Under the pieces are notes generated by a model that saw nothing but the letters and a program-made list of their open reading frames with translations, ran no database searches and was not told where the DNA came from. Made by a program: the position numbers and the translations under genes. From contig CBCXTT010000002.1 of the NCBI GenBank assembly GCA_965178295.1, positions 298,062 to 362,061 of the forward strand: a stretch of DNA of 64,000 nucleotides, in the 5' to 3' direction. This stretch comes from CBCXTT01 sp965178295 (GTDB taxonomy: Bacteria; Pseudomonadota; Alphaproteobacteria; UBA7879). Positions 9,007 to 18,395 of this stretch are shown in pieces. Within the stretch, counting starts at the first letter, position 1, and each line of letters opens with the position of its first letter.

Positions 9007-10191
9007 TCATTTTTCCTGATAGAGCGTCAGGTCAAATTCAGGAGAGCGTACCATGAGATGTTCAAAAATTTGTGCTTGTATATTTTCATAGTGAGGCCAA
9101 TATGTATCCGTAGTATATGCATATATTTCAATTGGTTGTCCATTTTCTTGTGATTCAAGAAGCCGACACATACACATAAAGCCGTCCTTATGAATGTCCG
9201 GTCTTTCTATGAGGTAAGCGTTAATATATGCTCTAAAGAGTTCAAGATTTGTTCCCGATTTGAGCAGGCGTTCTTTTTCCGTGGATATAAAAGGTGAGAG
9301 GAGTGGAGAAGCATCTAATGTCTGTATAAGGTCGAGTGTTGCAGGCTTGATTGTATGTATGTCGATCAAAAACGACCGTTTAATACGTCGTCCACCAGTC
9401 TCAAACATGCCGCGCCAGTTTTTTACAGCATTGCCGACAAGATAGTAAGGCGGAAGGGTGCTAATGGTTTTATCAAAGTTTTGGATTTTTATGGTGTTGA
9501 GAGACATTTCTTGAACAGATCCACAAATATCTTGGCTGGGAATTTCAATCCAGTCGCCTACACGAATCATGTCTGATGATGCAAGTTGTATGCTAGAGAC
9601 AAAAGATAAAATGGAGTCTTTAAAAACAAATCCAATGACAGCCAATGCGGCACCCAAGCCTGTTAAGAGGGCGAGGGGTGATTTATCCATGATGTATGCA
9701 ACAATTAATACACCCATCAAAATGAAGAAAAAGACTTTGGAAAATTGCATATAACTTCGAATGGGCCATTGTTTGCGCACAGGATAGAGGTTGTATATTC
9801 CTTCTAATACATTCAGCAGGCTATTAATGAGCACACCAACTAAAATGATGAAGTAAAGTACGCACGCTTTTGTGGTTAAACTTAAAAGTTTTTTTGCGTG
9901 CTCGAGTGTTTCGCCATCAAAAAATATGGGGAGCACAACATAAAATATTATAGGGACTAGAAGGTGCAGTAGATTTGGTATCAAGCTATATTTTGAAAAA
10001 ATTTTTGCGGTCTTAGAATCAAATTTCTTCATAGACTTTTTCAGCCGATCTGCGAGTGTGTAACGAACTGCTACGTGGAGAATGTAGGTAAATACACCTA
10101 AAACACATACAGAGGAGAGTGTGGACAAGATAGCGCTTAATGTGCCTCCTAAGTGCAGGGAAATATAAACATCATAAAAAACCTTAAACAT
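9007..10191 (-). CDS. MscS-family mechanosensitive channel (YbdG/MscM-like)
   Basis: A 394-residue inner-membrane channel. The N-terminal half holds about five TM helices; the pore helix and beta domain follow at roughly residues 165-240 with LTGLGAALAVIGFVFKDSI (the Gly/Ala-rich TM3 pattern) and GDWIEIP, the latter being the classic start of the MscS beta domain. The C-terminal part is long, as in YbdG (about 415 residues). Such channels release osmolytes on hypo-osmotic shock. AGGAGG lies 6 bp before the ATG at 10191; the frame is open 33 codons further but homology and ribosome site favour this start. Confidence 0.88.
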   Translation of the reverse strand: MFKVFYDVYISLHLGGTLSAILSTLSSVCVLGVFTYILHVAVRYTLADRLKKSMKKFDSKTAKIFSKYSLIPNLLHLLVPIIFYVVLPIFFDGETLEHAKKLLSLTTKACVLYFIILVGVLINSLLNVLEGIYNLYPVRKQWPIRSYMQFSKVFFFILMGVLIVAYIMDKSPLALLTGLGAALAVIGFVFKDSILSFVSSIQLASSDMIRVGDWIEIPSQDICGSVQEMSLNTIKIQNFDKTISTLPPYYLVGNAVKNWRGMFETGGRRIKRSFLIDIHTIKPATLDLIQTLDASPLLSPFISTEKERLLKSGTNLELFRAYINAYLIERPDIHKDGFMCMCRLLESQENGQPIEIYAYTTDTYWPHYENIQAQIFEHLMVRSPEFDLTLYQEK

Positions 10192-10264
10192 TATGTGCCT
10201 CCTATTCTCATATATAATGATAGGGCGACTATTATTGTTTATCAATACAACAGTTATAAAATAA

Positions 10265-10297
10265 GAAAAACCGCATTGAGAACACCCCAATGCGGTT
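10265..10297 (-). terminator. Terminator of groES-groEL
   Basis: A 10-bp perfect stem AACCGCATTG / CAATGCGGTT (10269-10297) with a 9-nt loop is followed on the minus strand by TTTTTC. It sits 23 bp after the groEL stop. Confidence 0.8.
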
Positions 10298-10319
10298 ATA
10301 GATTTTAAGCATTAAATAT

Positions 10320-11978
<1,659 letters not shown>

Positions 11979-11990
11979 GGTTTATTCCTC

Positions 11991-12278
11991 CTATGCAACA
12001 ATTCCAAAAATATCTGACTCTTTCATGATCAGCAGCTCTTCACCATCTAGGCGTACCACGGTACCAGACCACTTGCCGAAAATAATTTTATCACCTGCTT
12101 TTACAGAGAGCGGTTGTAGTTTGCCGGTCTCATCTCGGGCACCATCGCCTGATGCAATCACTTTTCCCTCGATAGGCTTTTCTTGTGCTGTGTCTGGAAT
12201 AATGATTCCACTAGCTGTTTTTGCTTCTTGTTCGATGGAGCGAACAAGAACGCGATCGTGTAATGGTTTAAATTTCAT
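11991..12278 (-). CDS. groES: Co-chaperonin GroES (10 kDa)
   Basis: A 95-residue GroEL lid subunit: MKFKPLHDRVLVRSIEQEAK at the start, a mobile loop segment KTASGIIIPDTAQEKP (about residues 20-35) that docks on GroEL, and the GDKIIFGKWSGTVV core. An AAGGAG ribosome site precedes the ATG. It is the first gene of groES-groEL. Confidence 0.98.
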   Translation of the reverse strand: MKFKPLHDRVLVRSIEQEAKTASGIIIPDTAQEKPIEGKVIASGDGARDETGKLQPLSVKAGDKIIFGKWSGTVVRLDGEELLIMKESDIFGIVA

Positions 12279-12328
12279 GAACCCTAACTCCTTGCGTTAA
12301 AAATAATTTTTCCTATGTCCGTGAGAAA

Positions 12329-12355
12329 GTAGCACTCACTCAATGAGACTGCTAA
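12329..12355 (-). promoter_or_regulatory. CIRCE operator (HrcA site) of groES-groEL
   Basis: The element reads GTAGCACTC-N9-GACTGCTAA on the plus strand, against the CIRCE consensus TTAGCACTC-N9-GAGTGCTAA: 16 of 18 conserved positions and exact 9-bp spacing. It begins 3 bp after the -10 box, where HrcA would block transcription, so heat-shock derepression by HrcA is expected. hrcA itself is not in the window. Confidence 0.85.
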
Positions 12356-12357
12356 TA

Positions 12358-12386
12358 CTTATATGGTTTTTTTGCTATTGGGTCAA
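12358..12386 (-). promoter_or_regulatory. Sigma-70 promoter of groES-groEL
   Basis: On the minus strand TTGACC (12381-12386), a 17-bp spacer and TATAAG (12358-12363) lie directly upstream of the CIRCE element and about 80 bp from the groES start. Confidence 0.75.
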
Positions 12387-12401
12387 GATGTTTTTGTATA
12401 A

Positions 12402-12430
12402 GAACTAAATTTTTGGGAAAAATTTAGTTC
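12402..12430. repeat. Perfect 13-bp inverted repeat upstream of the groES promoter
   Basis: GAACTAAATTTTT and its exact complement are separated by GGG. It lies 16 bp upstream of the -35 box. It could be a regulatory site or a relic terminator; neither strand has a clean T tail. Confidence 0.7.
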
Positions 12431-12999
12431 TATAATATTATTTGTACCCTATTGTATGATGGTAGCATCATATTTTGCAGCGATTGTTGGATTGGTGCAG
12501 TTGTTGTATGATACACACTGCACGTACAGCCCAGTGCGCAGTACTGGCACTGGGCAAGACAATAGTATTGCGCACAAAGATTATAGCACGCACAAAGATG
12601 TCTTGCCATGTTTCCTAGCCTGTGAGATGGCTGATTTGCATAATGTTTAGTGGTATATCGTACGCAGTAGGCGCCACAACTATCCTAAAAACACACAAGA
12701 CACTTCATCCTGTGTGCTGCCCTGGTGTGGGCTTATCATTTCTGAAAGCGCTTGTTTCCCTCCTGTATATCTAGGGCATTAATCGCTCGGTATAATATCG
12801 CGCAGTGTATCATACCCCCACTTTCTTTGATGGATTTTCCTGTGCACTTGAGCATTATGCAATGGCTCTCCTGAAGCCATGCACGGTGTCCTTGATGCTG
12901 TTTATGCACTAACGACACAGATCCACAAAGCAGTCCTCTTTGCATTTTGAACAATATCAGAAAGGAGAATATCTCTATAGGAATGATTTTTAGGCATCG
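12431..12999. other. Gap with no recognisable gene; GC-rich hairpin
   Basis: No gene was recognised. A 9-bp stem GCCCAGTGC / GCACTGGGC with a 9-nt loop lies at 12529-12555. A 72-codon minus frame (12736-12954) has no family features. Confidence 0.4.
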
Positions 13000-13076
13000 T
13001 GGTGCGCCCGAGAAGAGTCGAACTCCTAACCTCCAGATCCGTAGTCTGGCGCTCTATCCAATTGAGCTACGGGCGC
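13000..13076 (-). tRNA. tRNA-Arg (anticodon ACG)
   Basis: A 77-nt cloverleaf. The acceptor GCGCCCG pairs with CGGGCGC, the anticodon loop is CTACGGA, and CCA is encoded. The wobble A would be deaminated to inosine to read CGN codons. Confidence 0.97.
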
Positions 13077-13090
13077 CTATTATTAAGAGC

Positions 13091-13119
13091 AATGTACCCA
13101 AGCCGATGTTAAAATGCAA
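13091..13119 (-). promoter_or_regulatory. Probable promoter of tRNA-Arg
   Basis: On the minus strand TTGCAT (13114-13119), a 17-bp spacer and TACATT (13091-13096) lie 15 bp upstream of the tRNA, just after the NAD-GDH stop. Confidence 0.5.
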
Positions 13120-13125
13120 GCCCTT

Positions 13126-16100
13126 TCATTGTTGGACGAGGGTATGCAATCTGCGTGCTACCACAGAGAGCATGGCCAGATCAGGATTTCCTTCGGCTTT
13201 AATGTCGATCAGCATTTTATATATACCCTGAAGTGCGGCATCATTTTCCACAATCCACGATTTTAGCCTGTTGCGGACATTGTGCCCTGTCTGCTCTGCG
13301 TCTAATACCTGCTTTGTGATGCTTATTTGGATGTGATGCAGGTCTGTTTTCAGGGCGTTTAAGGCATGCTTATGCCACACATCTCCCGTTTTTGTTTCAT
13401 CGATTTTATGGCGCAGCCAATCAATGGATAGGAATTGACCTAATTCAAAGAACAGGCAGCCTATATCCTTAACAGAATGCATTGTGGTTTGGGAAAGATC
13501 AATAATATCCCAAGCGAACACTACATGGGGGAGTGTGGAAATTTTCGTTGCAAGTATTGCAGGGACTTTGTGTTTCTTGAGTTTCTCTATTTTCTTTTTA
13601 ACAAATTTTTTGTTGCTTCCAACAATAAATGCATCCATATTTTTTGAGAATTCTTGAATACCATTAGCGTATCGCTCTCTCATCTCTGAGACAGTGATGG
13701 GGTTATTGGATTTATGCAAAAACCACAGTGTACTTGCATCCATAAGTTCTACGACATGCATCATCATCTGAATTTGCACGCTGGCATTCACTTTGTTATC
13801 CAGAGCTTCAATTGCATGCCAGTAATGTGTGCGCACATCGAGGCAATTTCTTGCTGCGAGGTAAGCTTGAATTACTTGACTTGATGTTGCACCTGTTAAT
13901 TCCATCATCTCATTGAAGAATGTTGGTCCAACACGATTCACCAGGCTATTGGCTGCATAGGTTGCAATTATCTCCCGCCTTAGGGGATGGTTTTCAACGT
14001 ATGATTTGAATTTTTCTTGAAGCGTTTGTGGAAAATAGTCTATCAAAACATTGAGAAGGCCCGGATCATCGGACAGGCCAGAGTGTAGGATATTCTCATA
14101 AACCAATATTTTTCCATACGCAAGTAAGACGGATATTTCTGGACGGGTCAACCCTTGATGTTTTACTTGTCGTTCATACATGTCATCGTCGCTTGGCAAG
14201 AATTCTACTTGACGATCCAGCGTCCCATTTTTTTCTAGAGTTTTAATCAGGCGATCCTGCCGTTCAAGAATATGAGCTCCTCGCTGTTCGATAATGGAGA
14301 TTGCTTGAGATTGGAGGTAGTTATCTCGCAGCACAAGCTTTGCCACATCACCAGACATATCCATGAGAATCTTATTGCGGGATTGTGCAGTAATTTTTTT
14401 CTTTTTTAACGCTTGATCAAGTAAAATTTTGATATTCACTTCATGGTCTGAACAAGAAACGCCACCCGAATTATCAATTGCATCTGTGTTAATACGGCCA
14501 CCATTAAGAGCATATTCAATACGGCCAAGCTGTGTGACTCCTAGGTTTGCACCCTCTCCGATAACGCGTGCCTGTACATCATTTCCATTCATGCGAATAT
14601 TGTCATTTGCGCGATCACCAGCACTTTCATGCGTTTGATCGGTAGATTTGATGTAGGTGCCAATACCGCCAAACCACAGTAAATCAACCTGTGCATGCAG
14701 CATAGCCCGAATAAGCGCATCAGGTGTTATTTTGTTGTGAGATAGTTTATAGAGCTTTTTTACCTCTGGTGAGACGTTCACATACTTATCACTTCGGCTG
14801 AAAATAGCCCCACCCTTTGAAAGAATTTTTGTATCATAATCAGTCCAGGCTGATCTGGGTAATTTAAAAAGACGTGCACGCTCCTTGTAGCTTTTTAGAA
14901 CATCTGGATCGGGATCTAAAAAGATATGCAAGTGGTTAAAAGTGCCTACAAGTTTGATATGCTGCGATAGAAGCATGCCATTACCAAAGACATCGCCAGA
15001 CATATCTCCAATGCCAACAACGGTAAATGCCGTTGTTTGTGTATCTATGCCCATTTCTCTGAAATGTCGTTTAACGGATTCCCATGCACCACGAGCTGTG
15101 ATTCCCATTTTTTTGTGATCATACCCAACAGATCCACCAGATGCAAATGCATCTCCTAGCCAGAAATTATTTTTACTAGAAATATCATTTGCGATATCGG
15201 AAAAAGTAGCGGTGCCTTTGTCGGCTGCAACGACCAGATACGGGTCATCTTGATCAAGGCATACAACATTTTGGGGTTTGATGACAACATCATTTTGTAC
15301 ATTATCGACGATGTCCAGCATGGCTTGAATCATTTTCTTGTAGCACGAAACGCCAAGCTGACTTTGTACTTCGTTCGATAGACCATTCATAGATTTTTTG
15401 ATAACAAACCCGCCCTTGGCACCTACCGGGACAATAACAGTATTTTTAACACGCTGAGCTTTCATCAGGCTCAAAATTTCTTTCCTAAAGTCTTCTTGAC
15501 GATCAGACCAACGTAGGCCGCCGCGGGCCACATTCCCAGCACGCAGATGCACAGCCTCAAAATCGACAGCATAAACAAACATTTCAAACATGGGCTTTGG
15601 TTGTGGCATGTTGTGCACCAGTCTGCAATCAAACTTCAACACAACATAGGGCGGAACTCCTCCTTTTGCTAGCGCTTGAAAATAATTTGTTCGTATGGTT
15701 GAGAGTATGAGATTGAGATATTGACGCATTACCTGGTCTTCATCTGCACTTTTAATTTCTTCAAGGAAATTTTCAATTTTTTCCAGCAACTGAGAAATTG
15801 TTTTGGATGTTCCATATTTCTTTTTGTCAAAAATAGTCTCAAATAGGTCTACTAAATTTTGAGTAATCACCGCATGCCTTGAGAGGCATGCCGCAACAAA
15901 TTTCTGGCTATAAGTAAATTCAAGCTGTTTAAGGTATTTATAATATGCACGCAGCAATATTATTTTTTCCCAAGACATTACCGCAGATAATGTAAGCTGA
16001 TTGAAATCATCATTTTCCACATGCTGTCCGTGAATTTTTAAAATACTTTCTTCAAAAACATTTGTTAGTGCTGCACAGTTGCTTGTTTGATCAAAGTATC

Positions 16101-17931
16101 CTTCCAGCGCAAAATCATGGATGTAGACCACTTCTTGTGTATTCCCCTCTGTCACCGGATAGTGTAGTTCTGTTAGCACTTTAAGCCCCATGTGTTCCAG
16201 AATGGGAATAATGTCATAAAGGGCGATTGGGGAATTTTTATTGTACCATTTCAAATTCAATAAGTTTTTATCATCTGTGCTAATTTTATGGAGCCGTACG
16301 GATGGGGAATTTTTTTGTAACACAGTGAGTACAATTTTTATATCTTTCAGGGCTGTCTCTACAGTAAATCTTTCTTGATACTGTATGGGGAATGCATTGA
16401 GAAATTGACGCCGTATACCTGAAAGCTTGTCAGATGCATAATGTGCAATTAGAGCTTCTTTGAAGTGATCGATCCAGCGTAAAGAGGCGTTTTTTAGAGT
16501 GTTCTCCAGGGAATGTTGGTGCAAATCTATGTCTCGGGATGGGTTGACTGCTATGGTGTAATGCAAACGTGCGTAGTATGAGTCTGTATTAACGAGTGGT
16601 TGAAAGTATGTGATACGTCCATTAAATGCGTGCGATAGAATCTCATCTACTTGGCGCACAAAATCGGCTGTATAGCGCTCTCGTGGCACATAGATGATAT
16701 TGGTGATCATGTGGCCCAAACTATCCCGACGAACGAGAGAGGCGAGGGTGGGACGATCTTGAATCTCTAAAACTTTCTTAGCAAACTTTGTGAGAGTGTT
16801 TTGTCCAACCTGGAAAAGCTCTTCCCTGGGATAGGTTTCCATAATGTTTATCAGTGCTTTTCCAGCATGCCATTCTGAAGATAAATTGGTGGCTTCTAGA
16901 ACACGTTGCAATTTTTGGCGCACAATGGGAATATCGCGGATGCTAAAATTATAGACACTAGATGTGAACAGTCCAAAAAATTCATATTCCCCTATCACAT
17001 TGCTGCCCTCATCAAATTTTTTGATTCGGACAATGTCCATGGGGGCTGTGCGGTGCACCTTTGATCGACATATAGTCTTTGTAATTTTAAATATTTCATC
17101 ACATGGCAAGTAGCGCGCGCAGTCTTCATTCATGTCATCGCAATAAAAATTTGTTGTGTCGCGTTTGCAAATGCCGAGTACATTGACAGTGCGTGGGCTG
17201 GATTTTCTGTTATTCTTTGCATCAAATTCCCGAGAACCTAGAAGTGTAAAATACCCACTTTCCATCCATTGCAGAAAAGAAATAATTTCCTCTTTATCTA
17301 CTGTTTGTACAATCTTTGGACTTGTATAGCGCAAGCTATTGATGGCGGCTTGAACAGTTTTTTTTCCTTCTTCCCAGTCAGTAACAGCGAGATGAACATC
17401 TTGCAACACATCGCATATGGCTGTTGCAATAGACTGTTTTTCTTGAGCATCGAGTTTTTCTTTTAGGATGATAATGATCAGGGATTCCTGAGCGCCTGTT
17501 GTACATTTAGGCCCAGCAGGGAAAAACGATATCAGGTGGCCTTCTTTGTCACGATTGACCACAATAATAGGATGAAGAAGAAAGTTAATCGTAATATCAT
17601 GGTAACTGAATGCATTAACAATGGAATCAACAAGAAAAGGTTGATCATTGTTTATAATAGATATCATGGTATACTCACGAGCATCAACACGCGCATGCAC
17701 ATCAAATATTTTTAGAGAGAAGGCATCTGTTTTTCGGGAGAAATTTTTCCATACGTCGCTCGCAATGGACTCAATTTCTGGTTGGGAAAGTTTTTGCATA
17801 TCCCCGGCGGGGATATGCGACATAATCAATTCCACCCAATCAGCCTTTGGAACCATCTGCGACAAAGAATCAGTAATATGCGTTTTTTCTGTTTTTGTGT
17901 TTATTTGCACTTTGAGCATGTCACTCATCAT
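13126..17931 (-). CDS. gdhB: Large NAD-dependent glutamate dehydrogenase (180-kDa class)
   Basis: A cytoplasmic enzyme of about 1600 residues that oxidatively deaminates glutamate to 2-oxoglutarate and ammonia, feeding amino acid carbon into the TCA cycle. The long N-terminal regulatory region precedes a catalytic core containing ARGGLRWSDRQEDFRKE and the PVGAKGGFV segment with the catalytic-type Lys, then a dinucleotide-binding region (VVGIGDMSGDVFGNG). The frame is open to 18078 but that would run through tRNA-Gly. GGGAGAG followed 6 bp later by ATG at 17931 gives a 1601-residue product, the family's usual length. Monocistronic, between tRNA genes. It fits a lifestyle based on host amino acids. 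Confidence 0.95.
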   Translation of the reverse strand: MMSDMLKVQINTKTEKTHITDSLSQMVPKADWVELIMSHIPAGDMQKLSQPEIESIASDVWKNFSRKTDAFSLKIFDVHARVDAREYTMISIINNDQPFLVDSIVNAFSYHDITINFLLHPIIVVNRDKEGHLISFFPAGPKCTTGAQESLIIIILKEKLDAQEKQSIATAICDVLQDVHLAVTDWEEGKKTVQAAINSLRYTSPKIVQTVDKEEIISFLQWMESGYFTLLGSREFDAKNNRKSSPRTVNVLGICKRDTTNFYCDDMNEDCARYLPCDEIFKITKTICRSKVHRTAPMDIVRIKKFDEGSNVIGEYEFFGLFTSSVYNFSIRDIPIVRQKLQRVLEATNLSSEWHAGKALINIMETYPREELFQVGQNTLTKFAKKVLEIQDRPTLASLVRRDSLGHMITNIIYVPRERYTADFVRQVDEILSHAFNGRITYFQPLVNTDSYYARLHYTIAVNPSRDIDLHQHSLENTLKNASLRWIDHFKEALIAHYASDKLSGIRRQFLNAFPIQYQERFTVETALKDIKIVLTVLQKNSPSVRLHKISTDDKNLLNLKWYNKNSPIALYDIIPILEHMGLKVLTELHYPVTEGNTQEVVYIHDFALEGYFDQTSNCAALTNVFEESILKIHGQHVENDDFNQLTLSAVMSWEKIILLRAYYKYLKQLEFTYSQKFVAACLSRHAVITQNLVDLFETIFDKKKYGTSKTISQLLEKIENFLEEIKSADEDQVMRQYLNLILSTIRTNYFQALAKGGVPPYVVLKFDCRLVHNMPQPKPMFEMFVYAVDFEAVHLRAGNVARGGLRWSDRQEDFRKEILSLMKAQRVKNTVIVPVGAKGGFVIKKSMNGLSNEVQSQLGVSCYKKMIQAMLDIVDNVQNDVVIKPQNVVCLDQDDPYLVVAADKGTATFSDIANDISSKNNFWLGDAFASGGSVGYDHKKMGITARGAWESVKRHFREMGIDTQTTAFTVVGIGDMSGDVFGNGMLLSQHIKLVGTFNHLHIFLDPDPDVLKSYKERARLFKLPRSAWTDYDTKILSKGGAIFSRSDKYVNVSPEVKKLYKLSHNKITPDALIRAMLHAQVDLLWFGGIGTYIKSTDQTHESAGDRANDNIRMNGNDVQARVIGEGANLGVTQLGRIEYALNGGRINTDAIDNSGGVSCSDHEVNIKILLDQALKKKKITAQSRNKILMDMSGDVAKLVLRDNYLQSQAISIIEQRGAHILERQDRLIKTLEKNGTLDRQVEFLPSDDDMYERQVKHQGLTRPEISVLLAYGKILVYENILHSGLSDDPGLLNVLIDYFPQTLQEKFKSYVENHPLRREIIATYAANSLVNRVGPTFFNEMMELTGATSSQVIQAYLAARNCLDVRTHYWHAIEALDNKVNASVQIQMMMHVVELMDASTLWFLHKSNNPITVSEMRERYANGIQEFSKNMDAFIVGSNKKFVKKKIEKLKKHKVPAILATKISTLPHVVFAWDIIDLSQTTMHSVKDIGCLFFELGQFLSIDWLRHKIDETKTGDVWHKHALNALKTDLHHIQISITKQVLDAEQTGHNVRNRLKSWIVENDAALQGIYKMLIDIKAEGNPDLAMLSVVARRLHTLVQQ

Positions 17932-18033
17932 AGATTGCTCTCCCATATGTCTTTTGTAACACAAGCCTTTATCGCGGGAATAGGAGAAAACGTTTATACG
18001 TATACAGCATGCAAGAAAAGTATCTGCCGAACA

Positions 18034-18108
18034 TGGAGCGGGCGAAGGGATTCGAACCCTCGACCCCAACCTTGGCAAGGTTGTGCTCTACCACTGAGCT
18101 ACGCCCGC
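18034..18108 (-). tRNA. tRNA-Gly (anticodon GCC)
   Basis: A 75-nt cloverleaf. The acceptor GCGGGCG pairs with CGCCCGC, the anticodon loop is TTGCCAA, and CCA is encoded. It is likely co-transcribed with the CAT tRNA 57 bp upstream. Confidence 0.97.
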
Positions 18109-18165
18109 TTAAGCAAAAAATATGGTTGAATGATACCATAAACAGTTTCCAGAGCAAGGGTTTTT

Positions 18166-18242
18166 TGGTGGGCCCGGTAGGACTCGAACCTACGACAACA
18201 CCGTTATGAGCGGTGCGTTCTAACCAACTGAACTACAGGCCC
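18166..18242 (-). tRNA. tRNA with CAT anticodon (elongator Met or lysidine Ile)
   Basis: A 77-nt cloverleaf. The acceptor GGGCCTG pairs with CGGGCCC, the anticodon loop is CTCATAA, and CCA is encoded. It is not an initiator, because the first pair is Watson-Crick. The acceptor GGGCCTG resembles alphaproteobacterial tRNA-Ile genes, so the TilS-modified Ile2 species is possible, but Met cannot be excluded by eye. Confidence 0.93.
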
Positions 18243-18266
18243 TAAAAACGCTTAATCTATCATGGA

Positions 18267-18294
18267 AATTTACCTGAACATAGCAGCGCGTCAA
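18267..18294 (-). promoter_or_regulatory. Probable promoter of the tRNA-CAT/tRNA-Gly unit
   Basis: On the minus strand TTGACG (18289-18294), a 16-bp spacer and TAAATT (18267-18272) lie about 25 bp upstream of the tRNA. Confidence 0.5.
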
Positions 18295-18395
18295 GTAAAT
18301 TTTTTTTCACCTATTTTTTGTGCAAATAATTGCGAGTTGAATTGTCGCTTGTAATTCTTTATTCTTAAGATTCATAAGAATGGTAAAGCAGGGTT

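Noticed and set aside
18034..18078. Longer N-terminus of glutamate dehydrogenase
   Set aside because: Would be encoded by the antisense-free tRNA-Gly gene on the same strand; a good ribosome site and family length support 17931.
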